A stretch of 38,147 nt of DNA from Lewinella cohaerens DSM 23179 (GTDB lineage Bacteria > Bacteroidota > Bacteroidia > Chitinophagales > Saprospiraceae): contig NZ_KB903537.1 of NCBI RefSeq assembly GCF_000379805.1, positions 116,291 to 154,437 of the forward strand, written 5' to 3'. Shown here in pieces: positions 1 to 8,586 of the stretch. Positions within the stretch are counted from its first letter, which is position 1. Each line of letters begins with the position of its first letter. The translations under genes were made by a program, and so were the position numbers. Below the pieces are notes generated by a model. It ran no database searches, was not told the origin of the DNA, and saw only the letters and a program-made list of their open reading frames with translations.

Positions 1-1560
1 CCCCCCCGTCATAGCCGTAGCAGTGAGTACACCTGAAAAGAGCGCGCCCCCGACCCCAGCAGTCACAATATCCTGCCCTGTGAGGTAGAAGTTCTTAATG
101 GGTGTTCGAGGCTGAAGGAAACGTTGCCGAAAACGCTGCGGGCTATGATCTAAGCCATAAATTTCTCCCTTATCGTAGTTGACGAAATGCTGGGTCGTCA
201 GTGGTGTCGACAGTTCGTAGCAATCTACTTTGCCTTCCACTTGTGGCATTTGTTTGTACAATTCCGCCAATAGGCGTTGAGCAATACGCTCCTTGAAGGC
301 CTCGTAGTCTTCTCCCCTTTTCATCCAGCGACTGCCTTCCCAATTCGCGAAAGCCTCGTAAGGAACCAGTGTGATAATATCAATCGTACTTCTTCCTGGA
401 TAACGGCGATCCCAATCAGGGTCTTTGGCGGAAGGAAACGAAACATACACCACCGGAAAGGGCTGATCCAAATCTTCCAAATAGCGATCTACACAAGCAT
501 CATGATCAAGATCGCCAGGATATATCCAAAGGTTGGTTTTAGGCAACTGTAACTCCTCCGGACTACCAGGTAATCCGATATACAGACAAGCGTGAGCTAC
601 AGAGCGTTCTACCTTTTGCAATGGTTCCAGCAATTGGTGATCAGCCACCGCGGCAGCCGGCAAAAGTTTCTTATAGGTTGTCATCACCCCCGCGCCGCTG
701 ACGATGTTATCAGCAGTGAACACCTTCCCATCGGCCATCCGCACACCAGTGGCGGTGTTGCCTTCTAACACAATCTCCGCTACCTCGGCACTGATGAGAA
801 TCGTCCCACCAGCGGCTTCAATGACAGGGGCAACGGTAGCCACTATCTGCGACGAACCACCCACCGGGAAGCTCCCACCACCAAAATAGTGCCTTGCTAC
901 CGAGGCGTGCATCACAAAACTGCTTTTCTTGGGCGGCAAACCATAATCACCGTATTGCCCACTGAGCACGCGGATCAATTCTTCGTTATCCGTAAGGGAA
1001 CGTAAAACCTCATAAGTCGTCTGGTCAGAGAACTTCAAAAAAGGTCGCCGCATAAACGGCCCCGATAGCTTGCTCAACAGCGGCGGCATGGCCTTATCCA
1101 TATAAAACCAACGGCTGGTCTTATTGGCTTCAAACACCAAGTCGACGTATTTTTCAATGGCCATTTCTTCTCCGGGGAAGTAGGCAGAAAGCTGCGCAAT
1201 GAAGTTTTTAACGCCCTTTACCAAGTCATAATGCCGATCGCCGAGGATGATACGGTCGTAAACATCCCCCATGTCTGCCCATTGGAGTTTGCCATTACTG
1301 ATGTAATCAAACAGACGCTTGATCACGCTATTGGGCCGTTGCACTTCTCCAATGTAGTGAATTCCCACATCCCACTCGTAGCCCTTGCGCTTGAAGACGT
1401 GCGTAAACCCACCGGGCGTGTAATGCCGCTCCAAAACCAGCACTTTCTGACCTTCTTTTGCCAAAATGGCCGCCGTCGTCAAGCTCCCCATTCCTGAACC
1501 AATGAGGATGGTATCGTAATGATCAGCGAGCTCGTGGCGTTTTTTGTAGGATTGGATCAT
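1..1560 (-). CDS. RetSat/CrtI-like FAD-dependent oxidoreductase (C-terminus cut by window edge)
   Basis: The reading frame starts at ATG 1560 and is open to the window edge (520 codons), so the stop lies outside. The N-terminus has a dinucleotide-binding fold: YDTILIGSGMGS at residues 15-26 (GxGxxS form), followed by an LVLERH strand end and the PGG-F turn seen in phytoene desaturase and all-trans-retinol 13,14-reductase proteins. The last translated residues contain LTGQDIVTAGVGGALFSG, the C-terminal FAD-contacting segment of that superfamily, so only a few residues should be missing. The family saturates or desaturates polyene chains (carotenoids, retinol). The substrate cannot be read from sequence, and no carotenoid genes are adjacent. 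It follows the glucanase gene on the same strand after a 413-bp gap full of hairpins, so it is probably transcribed separately. The family is confident, the exact reaction is not. Confidence 0.88.
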   Translation of the reverse strand, partial: MIQSYKKRHELADHYDTILIGSGMGSLTTAAILAKEGQKVLVLERHYTPGGFTHVFKRKGYEWDVGIHYIGEVQRPNSVIKRLFDYISNGKLQWADMGDVYDRIILGDRHYDLVKGVKNFIAQLSAYFPGEEMAIEKYVDLVFEANKTSRWFYMDKAMPPLLSKLSGPFMRRPFLKFSDQTTYEVLRSLTDNEELIRVLSGQYGDYGLPPKKSSFVMHASVARHYFGGGSFPVGGSSQIVATVAPVIEAAGGTILISAEVAEIVLEGNTATGVRMADGKVFTADNIVSGAGVMTTYKKLLPAAAVADHQLLEPLQKVERSVAHACLYIGLPGSPEELQLPKTNLWIYPGDLDHDACVDRYLEDLDQPFPVVYVSFPSAKDPDWDRRYPGRSTIDIITLVPYEAFANWEGSRWMKRGEDYEAFKERIAQRLLAELYKQMPQVEGKVDCYELSTPLTTQHFVNYDKGEIYGLDHSPQRFRQRFLQPRTPIKNFYLTGQDIVTAGVGGALFSGVLTATAMTGG

Positions 1561-1612
1561 GGTAAGGGGTTGATAGTTAGGTGGTTGTTGGTTTGATAAT
1601 TGGAAAAGTATA

Positions 1613-1719
1613 GGGGTGTAAAGGTGTAAAAGTTTTTTTACTTACGGGACCAAATAACTGGGAGGTAGTGATAAACATTAATGAGCTCTCTACGCTCCAA
1701 CTCTTACACTTTTACATCC
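1613..1719. repeat. Short 'GGTGTAAA' repeat pair in inverted orientation
   Basis: GGGGTGTAAAGGTGTAAAAG at 1613-1632 is two heptad-like units, and CTTACACTTTTACATCC at 1703-1719 is the same motif inverted. The same units recur at 10409-10445. They look like dispersed intergenic short repeats and could pair into a weak stem. No gene was seen here. Confidence 0.6.
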
Positions 1720-1741
1720 TTTTTCTGAAAAGAACATAAAT

Positions 1742-1922
1742 TAGTGGTTCCTCGTTGTTTTATGGCGGGCATGATCCGCTAGCCCTAAAACACGAAGAAC
1801 CACTATTTTAAGAGCGAATAAACCATTAACTTGAAAGACTGTTGGTCGGGAGACCAACGTGATATTTCCAGGTTAGTCTGGGGACTAACCTGCGCGGTTT
1901 CTTTTCTGAGACACAAAACCGC
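1742..1922. other. Cluster of four consecutive hairpins in the gap 1561-1973
   Basis: Four stem-loops follow one another. (1) Arms 1742-1766 and 1781-1805 pair over roughly 21 positions with few mismatches, starting TAGTGGTTC. (2) A perfect 7-bp stem at 1841-1847/1852-1858 has loop GGGA. (3) A perfect 10-bp stem at 1869-1878/1883-1892 has loop TGGG. (4) A 7-bp stem at 1894-1900/1916-1922 has a 15-nt loop. The cluster lies downstream of the glucanase stop and upstream of the oxidoreductase start, both on the minus strand. It could be a compound transcription terminator or processing site, a structured leader or small RNA, or remnants of hairpin-type repeats. A plus-strand frame over it has no protein-like features. 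Confidence 0.65.
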
Positions 1923-1973
1923 ACGCAAAATCAAGAAAATCAAGCACAATCATGGTTTAGACAAATGCCTCCC

Positions 1974-3443
1974 CTACTCTTTCACTACCTTACAAGACTG
2001 CAACAACCGTCCTGTTCCTTGTTCGTACATCGCCACCAAATAAATACCACTGGGCAGGGCCGACAAATCAAAGCTAACTTCCTCGGAAGAAGCCTGCTTT
2101 ACCGCCAACTCACGTCCTGTTAAATCTTTAAGAGACACCGTAACCGAAGTAAGGTTTCCACCAATAGTTACCCGCACCTGATCCTTGGTGGGATTGGGGT
2201 AAACAGACAGCGAGGGTGTTTCTTCTAAGACTGTCGTTGATGTTGGCTGCTCGTCTTTGTAGACGCGTACCCAATCCACCTCCACGGTATGTGGATAGAG
2301 GCTGTTATCAGGCGTACCACCCCAGGCACCGCCTACCGCATGGTTGAGAATGATAAAGAAAGGTTGGTCAAAAGGCCACTGGGCCTCACTATCGCCAATG
2401 GAAGATTTTTTGACCCTCATATAGGTTTCACCATCCACACTGAAGCTCATTTCCTCCGTATCCCACACCAGGCCGTAGGTATGAAAGCCGGTGTCGTAAT
2501 CATCAATCTGGTAGGTTCCTGTAATTTGGGTTCCTATGATGTGATTGTAAGCCTGGGTGTGGATGGCTGCGCCAAGATGATCAAAATCCTGACCGTGCTC
2601 CATGATGTCGATCTCACCACAACGTGGCCAGCCAATGCCTGAGTCGAAGATATTTTCGCCCAGCATCCAGAACGCCGGCCAAGTGCCCCGACCACGAGGG
2701 AGTTTCATGCTGGCTTCAATCTTACCATACTGAAAAGTGATTTTTCCCAGCGTCTCGATCTTGCCCGAGGTGTAGTTGCGGGTAGAGGGAGAGCTCATCG
2801 CTGGCCCCTGCCCCGTATAGGTTTCCTGACGGGCAATGAGTTTTAATGTTCCGTCAGATACGACAATGTTTTCTGGCCGTGGCGTATAAAACTGTAACTC
2901 TCCATTGTCGGGGTTACCGTGGTGGACTTTTGACCAATAGGTTTCATCAACAGCGTTACCGTTGAATTCGTCGGCCCAGTCCAGCACCCAGTTGGGTTCA
3001 TAAACTTCTTCTTCCGAAAGGACGAAAAAATCGAGGTTACATACACCTATTTCTCCACGACCAATGAGATAGAGATCGTGTGTCCCCGTCACTGCTTCGA
3101 TACCCGTGAGTTGTGCCTCGAAGGTTGTCCATCCCAGGGTATTCTGCGGATAAAAGGTACCAATCAAGGGTCCATTGAGGTTATCTAATCGAATTTCTAC
3201 GCTTCCACCGTTGTTACCTTTAGCGGCTTGGAAGGTGATGCTGTTGTAGCCACCATCGAAGTTAATCTGTGCATACTGTAGCCAGTCGCCATCGTCAAAA
3301 TAGCCGATGTTGGTGCCGCTGTTTTCTAGTTCGATGCCTTGCATGGCATCATAATCTTCCGCTTCTATCTGCACGGGCGTAGCGCCGAGTACCACGGGTA
3401 AAAGGAACCCTAGCAGAGCCAGGAATTGATAATTGTTTTTCAT
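1974..3443 (-). CDS. Secreted GH16 beta-glucanase (laminarinase-like) with CBM6 and T9SS type A signal
   Basis: This 489-residue protein has three parts after a signal peptide (about 1-21). Residues 23-142 resemble a CBM6 carbohydrate-binding module (VQIEAEDYDAMQG, GDWLQY). Residues 150-396 are a GH16 catalytic domain with GEIDIMEHG: E277 is the expected nucleophile, D279 the assisting residue and E282 the acid/base. The C-terminus (about 411-489) is a T9SS type A sorting domain with SVYPNPTKDQVRV and a GIYLV segment near the end. GH16 enzymes with this motif cleave beta-1,3 or mixed beta-1,3/1,4-glucans such as laminarin. The protein should cross the outer membrane by T9SS. The ATG at 3443 gives a clean signal peptide. 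A hairpin repeat ends 11 bp upstream of the start, separating it from the co-oriented TonB receptor gene. Linkage specificity is inferred only. Confidence 0.95.
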   Translation of the reverse strand: MKNNYQFLALLGFLLPVVLGATPVQIEAEDYDAMQGIELENSGTNIGYFDDGDWLQYAQINFDGGYNSITFQAAKGNNGGSVEIRLDNLNGPLIGTFYPQNTLGWTTFEAQLTGIEAVTGTHDLYLIGRGEIGVCNLDFFVLSEEEVYEPNWVLDWADEFNGNAVDETYWSKVHHGNPDNGELQFYTPRPENIVVSDGTLKLIARQETYTGQGPAMSSPSTRNYTSGKIETLGKITFQYGKIEASMKLPRGRGTWPAFWMLGENIFDSGIGWPRCGEIDIMEHGQDFDHLGAAIHTQAYNHIIGTQITGTYQIDDYDTGFHTYGLVWDTEEMSFSVDGETYMRVKKSSIGDSEAQWPFDQPFFIILNHAVGGAWGGTPDNSLYPHTVEVDWVRVYKDEQPTSTTVLEETPSLSVYPNPTKDQVRVTIGGNLTSVTVSLKDLTGRELAVKQASSEEVSFDLSALPSGIYLVAMYEQGTGRLLQSCKVVKE

Positions 3444-3454
3444 TTGAAAGTTTA

Positions 3455-3552
3455 CTTAGGAACAGCACGAAAATAAAACACGATTTGGCTACGCCGCTAC
3501 TTTGTGGTCGCTTCGCGGCTACTTCGTGTTTTATTTTCTGCGCAATACTTAA
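3455..3552. repeat. Hairpin repeat, copy 1 (98 bp, MITE-like)
   Basis: This is the first of three related intergenic elements. It is bounded by CTTAG (3455-3459) and CTTAA (3548-3552), a possible degenerate 5-bp target duplication. The shared left end is GAACAGCACGAAAATAAAA and the shared right end TTTATTTTCTGCGCAATAC. A perfect 15-bp stem, GAAAATAAAACACGA, joins the two ends. The interior differs from copies 2 and 3 and is shorter and GC-richer (GGCTAC/CCGC motifs). It sits between the TonB receptor stop and the glucanase ATG. Confidence 0.85.
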
Positions 3553-3573
3553 AAAATTGTTGCACTTAATATG

Positions 3574-5985
3574 TCAAAAGTTAGCACTCAAGGAAAGAAT
3601 AAAATTCCTCCCAGGGGCTGAAATACCTGCACTGTAAGGTCGGTAACGCTGATCCGTCAAATTTTCCATTCCTGCACTAATGGTAATGGTTGGTGACAGA
3701 TCATACAAAGCCTTAATATTCAAAGTATACCATGCGGGGGAATAATTATTCCCATTAGAATCCTTAGCATATATTTCGTCCTTGCTTTGCTCTTCTCTTG
3801 CCAAATCTTCAAACTTGCGTTCTCCTTGATAGTTGGCATAAAATTGCAAAGTTAGCTTTTTAGCTTTGTAGCTTAAACGAGACACCCCAAAAAGGGGAGC
3901 TGCATGCCGGGAGGGGCTAGTGATACCATCGTCCAGTTCTTCCTCACCAATCTGATAATTTATAGAAGAAGAAAAACTGAAACCAGCTGGTAGTTTCCAC
4001 TCTAGGCCGGCCTGTATCCCATATACCTTCGTCACTGCGGCGTTTTGGATCGCTTGTACCTGACTCAGCGTTCCTTCATATAAAATACTATCCTGGCCAT
4101 TTAGTTCGAAGTTTCTACGAACCAAGGCATTCTGTAAAATGGTATAGTAACCTGTAAGGTCAACCTTTATCACCTCCTTGAACACTTTTGCAATTCCTAT
4201 ATCCAAATTGGAAGCATATTCAGCTTTAAGTCCAGGATTAGGGATAGTCACTGTACCTGGTTCGGAATCAAAAACCTTTCCCATATCATCCACATTTGGT
4301 GAACGAAAAGCTGTTCCAAGGTTAGCACTAATTACGCTGCTTTCTGAAACCCGGTAAACAGCACCAATACTCCCCGTCAAAGCTCCATCATTCATTTCAG
4401 CCTTTGCAAACGGAAAAGGATAGAAATCCAGGTTATTGCTAAAGTCAGCATTAGTAGAAAATTGGTTAAAACGCATACCTGCCTGTAGTGTGAATTCATC
4501 GGACAGTTTAAACTCATTATTTACATAAATAGCTGCAGAGCTCCAGGTCGCCGTGGGGTAACGTGCTGGACCTTTCTGCACTTCCTCCGTGGATATATTT
4601 GTGATCATCCCCGCAGAGGTGATGTCATTCAAAATATACTCTGCGCCATAAAAGAGGGTATGCTTCCTTCCTGTTTTTTTTATAAAATCCAGATTAACCG
4701 AATAAGCTTCAACATTTTCGGTTTGCATATTACGGTCTTCTTTATTTAATAATCGATCAATACGACTTTCTTCAAAAGACTGTTGTGCCAAGCGGAGGGT
4801 CATTTGATCATAAGCAGTATTTTTCCCTTCATGAGCGATACTCAGGTGGTTCATCATCCACTTTTGTGGGCCGTAATCCCACTCTGCGTAACGAGCTGTT
4901 CCATTGCGCACCCGATTGTGGCGATCATACCGACCGTAGGGAGAGGTCGCTGAATAGTGAAACCCATATTGAAAATCCCACTTCTCATTTGGCTTGAAAC
5001 GCACCTTTTGCATAACGTTCATTTGCGAATAAGCCGTCGGAATCTGCAAAAGCGGATCATCCTGAGTAATCACGACATCGGTGCTCTCTTGACGCTGGAC
5101 AAAATAGTCTTTGAGGTAATCATCTGGCCCATTGCTCCCTTGCCTCAGGTGGTCGTAATCCCAGGTACTGAAGCTGGTCACCAAGGCCCATTTTTCCCAA
5201 CCAATATTTATATCAAAATGGCCTGTTTTTTCCTGATTGGCTGAAGCGTAACGTGTAAGGACTTTTCCGGTAATCAAAGGAGTTTTATCTATGGATAACT
5301 GTGGCACAAGTGTCTGAAAGCTCATCACTCCACCAATGGCATCACTACCATAAATAACGGAACCTGGCCCAAAGAGTACTTCGGTGTTGCTTATCGCAAA
5401 AGGATCAAGACTGATCACATTCTGAAGATTACCACCTCTAAAAATGGCCGTATTCATCCGCACACCATCAATGGTATACAAAAGTCGGTTGGTGGCAAAA
5501 CCCCGAATCATCGGGCTGCCACCACCCTGTTGGCTTTTTTGGATATAAACCTTACCCGAAACCCCGAGAAGGTCCGCTGCGGTTTGCGGATTCTGGAGCG
5601 CAACATCTTTAGGAGAGATGGAAATGATCTTCATCGGTACATTACCCGAAGATTGCCGCCAACGTGTAGCAGAAACCACAATTTCATCCAAGTTCAAATT
5701 AGACGGTTCTAATACTATTTCAAAACCCATCAATTCAAGATCCGCATAGCTTTTAACGACCTCTTTATAGCCAAGCATCCGAATCTCGATCTTAGCAGCC
5801 GCGTTGAAATCAGATATATCCGCTTGTCCATTTACATCAGTCACCGCATACGCTTCGGGGTTTGTACTCAAGAGCGTCACAAACTCCAGCGGTTTATTCG
5901 ATGCTTGATCTTTAATGGTTATTGTTTGGGCATGCGACCAGACGGCCCACCCCAGCAATAACCATAGTGATAAATATTTTTTCAT
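3574..5985 (-). CDS. TonB-dependent outer-membrane receptor, heme/hemoglobin-receptor-like
   Basis: This 803-residue protein begins with a signal peptide (MKKYLSLWLLLGWAVWSHAQ). A carboxypeptidase-regulatory-like beta domain follows (about 21-100), then a plug domain (about 115-225) with the motifs MIRGFATNRLLYTIDGVRMN and VLFGPGSVIYGSDAIGGVMS, then a beta-barrel ending in the aromatic residue expected for an outer-membrane protein (SLSANF). The plug motifs and the YRPYSAGISAPGRN segment near the end resemble heme/hemoglobin and CirA-type receptors more than SusC. No SusD partner gene is next to it, which also argues against a polysaccharide-uptake pair. It would import a ligand across the outer membrane using TonB energy. 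The ligand is not proven. The gene starts at ATG 5985 and is divergent from the radical SAM gene. The glucanase follows on the same strand after 130 bp that contain the hairpin repeat. Confidence 0.92.
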   Translation of the reverse strand: MKKYLSLWLLLGWAVWSHAQTITIKDQASNKPLEFVTLLSTNPEAYAVTDVNGQADISDFNAAAKIEIRMLGYKEVVKSYADLELMGFEIVLEPSNLNLDEIVVSATRWRQSSGNVPMKIISISPKDVALQNPQTAADLLGVSGKVYIQKSQQGGGSPMIRGFATNRLLYTIDGVRMNTAIFRGGNLQNVISLDPFAISNTEVLFGPGSVIYGSDAIGGVMSFQTLVPQLSIDKTPLITGKVLTRYASANQEKTGHFDINIGWEKWALVTSFSTWDYDHLRQGSNGPDDYLKDYFVQRQESTDVVITQDDPLLQIPTAYSQMNVMQKVRFKPNEKWDFQYGFHYSATSPYGRYDRHNRVRNGTARYAEWDYGPQKWMMNHLSIAHEGKNTAYDQMTLRLAQQSFEESRIDRLLNKEDRNMQTENVEAYSVNLDFIKKTGRKHTLFYGAEYILNDITSAGMITNISTEEVQKGPARYPTATWSSAAIYVNNEFKLSDEFTLQAGMRFNQFSTNADFSNNLDFYPFPFAKAEMNDGALTGSIGAVYRVSESSVISANLGTAFRSPNVDDMGKVFDSEPGTVTIPNPGLKAEYASNLDIGIAKVFKEVIKVDLTGYYTILQNALVRRNFELNGQDSILYEGTLSQVQAIQNAAVTKVYGIQAGLEWKLPAGFSFSSSINYQIGEEELDDGITSPSRHAAPLFGVSRLSYKAKKLTLQFYANYQGERKFEDLAREEQSKDEIYAKDSNGNNYSPAWYTLNIKALYDLSPTITISAGMENLTDQRYRPYSAGISAPGRNFILSLSANF

Positions 5986-6345
5986 TATAAAAATAGAAAT
6001 ATGCTAGCGGCTTTACCTTTCAAAAACAAGAGGTTTAGGAAACGAAGTTAATCAATAATGGCAGGGTTTTTCCTAAAAGTATACTTCATGTAAAGCAGCC
6101 AACTTTTATAGGTTATTGAACCATATCAGGGATTATAAGGTCATTTAAGGTTGAGAAATATAGCACGGTGCGCTACACCAAAAGTGTGTCTCGCGCAGAG
6201 ACGCAGAGGTTTTTTATTGCTGGTTATCAAGTAGATACATTTTGACAATTTTAGTTAGACACAGTTGACTGAACACTCTCAGCCTGAAATAGGGAATTTA
6301 TTATTCGCCGCCTTAAACTTGATCACAAATCACAATGTCAATGTT
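5986..6345. other. Divergent intergenic region with dispersed short repeats
   Basis: No convincing gene was seen. Two dispersed motifs are present. The segment 6119-6150 (AACCATAT, GGATTATAAGG, ATTTAAGG blocks) recurs at 24363-24396. CGCAGAGACGCAGAGG at 6194-6209 recurs with one change at 11337-11352. The plus-strand reading frame of the next gene is open back to TTG 6265, but this upstream part does not look like protein. Confidence 0.55.
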
Positions 6346-6353
6346 TACCTTTG
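6346..6353 (+). promoter_or_regulatory. Bacteroidota -7 box (TACCTTTG) for the radical SAM gene
   Basis: TACCTTTG matches the TAnnTTTG -7 consensus of the Bacteroidota primary sigma factor. A TTG at 6319-6321 is the only nearby -33 candidate, with a long 24-bp gap, so the -33 match is weak. The box lies 35 bp before TTG 6388 and inside the longer reading frame from 6265, which favours the downstream start. Confidence 0.55.
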
Positions 6354-6387
6354 CAGGTACTTTCGTAATCTTCAAACTCATTCCCTC

Positions 6388-8586
6388 TTGGCAGATATTC
6401 TCCTTCTTACGCCACCCTTTACCCAGCTGAATACGCCCTATCCGGCGACGGCCTACCTCAAGGGTTTTTTGAATACGAAGAACATCTCTTCCTATCAGAT
6501 GGATTTAGGTATTGAGGTTATGTTGGCGCTCTTTACCCGCGAAAGCCTCGAATTACTTTTTGAGGCAGCCTACGAGCATGAGCGCTTGGAGACGTCGAAT
6601 ACCCAACGCATGTACGCCCTGCGGCATGCTTATTTACGAACCATTGAGCCCGTCATCGCTTTCTTGCAAGGGCATCAGCCCACGCTGGCGCGGCATATTT
6701 GTAGCGACAATTACCTCCCTCAGGCCAGTCGCTTCGAACAGCTGGACGATATGGAATGGGCGTTTGGCAATATGGGCATGCAAGACAAAGCCAAGCATTT
6801 TGCGACGCTTTATCTCGAAGATTTGTCTGACTTTATGGTGGAGTGTATCGATGAGCATTTTGGCTTTAGCCGCTACGCCGAACGGCTGGGGCGATCAGCC
6901 AACAGCTTTGAAGAACTATACAATGAGTTAGAAGAGGAGCTTTCTTACGTCGATCAGCTGACCATAGATATTCTTGATGAACGGATCGCGAAAGTACAGC
7001 CCAAGCTGGTATGTATTTCGGTACCATTTCCTGGCAATCTGTTTAGTGCTTTTCGTTGTGCCCAGTACATCAAGACACATTACCCGGAGATAAAAACAGC
7101 CATGGGCGGTGGGTTTCCCAATACGGAATTGCGGTCGCTAAAGGAACCGCGCGTCTTCGAGTTTTTCGACTACATCACCCTTGATGATGGGGAACTGCCG
7201 ATTGAGCTACTAGCCAACAACGTGCTGCTACCCGCATATAAAAATCCGGATTTTCAACTCTTTAAACGCACTTTCCTGCTCGACGAAAAGGGCGAAGTGC
7301 TTTACAATAACTTCTCGCTGCGACAGGACTACAAGCAGAGCGCCGTGGGCACGCCTGATTATTCCGACTTGCTGCTGGACCAGTACATCTCGGTTATCGA
7401 AATTGCGAATCCAATGCACAGTTTGTGGAGTGATGGCCGCTGGAACAAGCTGACGATGGCGCACGGTTGCTACTGGGGAAAATGCACCTTTTGCGACATC
7501 TCACTGGATTATATCAAGCTCTACGAGCCTGTGGCTGCACGCCTACTGGTGGACCGCATGGAAGAATTGATCGCCCAGACCGGCGAGAGCGGTTTCCACT
7601 TTGTAGATGAGGCTGCGCCGCCGGCCCTCATGCGGGCGGTAGCCCTGGAGATCATCCGGCGCGGATTGACCGTAACGTGGTGGACGAATATCCGCTTTGA
7701 GAAAAGCTTCACCAGGGACTTGTGCCGACTGCTGGCAGCATCAGGATGTATTGCCGTTTCAGGAGGCTTGGAGGTTGCATCCGACCGCCTGCTGGACTTG
7801 ATTCAAAAAGGGGTGACCGTGGCGCAGGTGGCTCGTGTTACTCGCTATTTTACGGAAAGTGGAATCATGGTACACGCTTACCTCATGTATGGCTACCCCA
7901 CCCAGACCGTACAAGAAACGGTTGACAGCCTGGAGATGGTTCGGCAATTATTTGAAGTGGGTGTGCTGCAATCGGGCTTCTGGCACCAGTTTGCCCTCAC
8001 GGCGCACAGCCCGGTGGGATTGGAGCCCGAAGCCTATGGGGTAATGCCTCATCTCGCAGACATTACTTTCGCGAATAACGATATTCAGTTTACGGACAAA
8101 ACCGGCATCAACCACGACCAGTTTAGCTTTGGTCTCAAAAAATCGCTATTCAACTATATGCATGGCATTGGTTTTGAGTTCGAACTACAGGAGTGGTTTG
8201 ATTTTCCTGTGCCCAATACTACGATTGCAGAAGACTACATTGTGCGCAGCCTTGAAGATGCCCCCTACCCCATTACCAAACCTTCTGCTAAGATCGTCTG
8301 GTTGGGTAGTACCCCAAGTGTTTCGGCTACCGGTAAAAGCAAGAAAGGCAAAGCATTGGTGGAACTCACTTTTCATGACCAGCGCGATACCGTTTCCGTA
8401 AACCTCCCTGAACCACAATCGGAGTGGCTACTGGCCATGCTTGAAAAAGCGGCGCCACAGCAGGAGAAGCCCCTTGTGTTCAACCAATTGAAAGCAGACT
8501 ATCTCCTTCATTTCGACCATTTTGATGCTTTTTGGTATTCTGATGAAATGGAGGTGGTGCGGGAAATTGGGTTGGTGGCGGTTTAG
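6388..8586 (+). CDS. B12-binding-domain-type radical SAM protein
   Basis: I place the start at TTG 6388, giving 732 residues that begin MADILLLTPPFTQLNTPYP, the usual opening of B12-binding radical SAM proteins. The frame is open 41 codons further upstream, but those residues look non-coding and hold a promoter box. A Rossmann-like region (LVCISVPFPGNLFSAFRCAQ, then MGGGFPNTELR) suggests a cobalamin-binding-type fold. The DxHxxG cobalamin ligand motif was not found. The iron-sulfur motif is GCYWGKCTFCD with C361, C366 and C369 (new numbering), that is C-x4-C-x2-C. FVDEAAPP and GGLEVASDRLL fit later strands of the SAM barrel. The C-terminal about 200 residues were not recognised. The family includes methyltransferases and other radical enzymes. 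The substrate is unknown and the neighbours do not suggest one. Confidence 0.85.
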   Translation: MADILLLTPPFTQLNTPYPATAYLKGFLNTKNISSYQMDLGIEVMLALFTRESLELLFEAAYEHERLETSNTQRMYALRHAYLRTIEPVIAFLQGHQPTLARHICSDNYLPQASRFEQLDDMEWAFGNMGMQDKAKHFATLYLEDLSDFMVECIDEHFGFSRYAERLGRSANSFEELYNELEEELSYVDQLTIDILDERIAKVQPKLVCISVPFPGNLFSAFRCAQYIKTHYPEIKTAMGGGFPNTELRSLKEPRVFEFFDYITLDDGELPIELLANNVLLPAYKNPDFQLFKRTFLLDEKGEVLYNNFSLRQDYKQSAVGTPDYSDLLLDQYISVIEIANPMHSLWSDGRWNKLTMAHGCYWGKCTFCDISLDYIKLYEPVAARLLVDRMEELIAQTGESGFHFVDEAAPPALMRAVALEIIRRGLTVTWWTNIRFEKSFTRDLCRLLAASGCIAVSGGLEVASDRLLDLIQKGVTVAQVARVTRYFTESGIMVHAYLMYGYPTQTVQETVDSLEMVRQLFEVGVLQSGFWHQFALTAHSPVGLEPEAYGVMPHLADITFANNDIQFTDKTGINHDQFSFGLKKSLFNYMHGIGFEFELQEWFDFPVPNTTIAEDYIVRSLEDAPYPITKPSAKIVWLGSTPSVSATGKSKKGKALVELTFHDQRDTVSVNLPEPQSEWLLAMLEKAAPQQEKPLVFNQLKADYLLHFDHFDAFWYSDEMEVVREIGLVAV

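Noticed and set aside
1831-2043. Plus-strand frame over the hairpin cluster and glucanase end
   Set aside because: It overlaps structured non-coding DNA and the glucanase C-terminus and has no protein features.
3574-5985. SusC-type glycan importer
   Set aside because: No SusD next to it and the plug and C-terminal motifs read as heme-type.
6265-6387. N-terminal 41-codon extension of the radical SAM protein
   Set aside because: It holds a promoter-like TACCTTTG and does not resemble the family N-terminus; TTG 6388 gives the expected opening.
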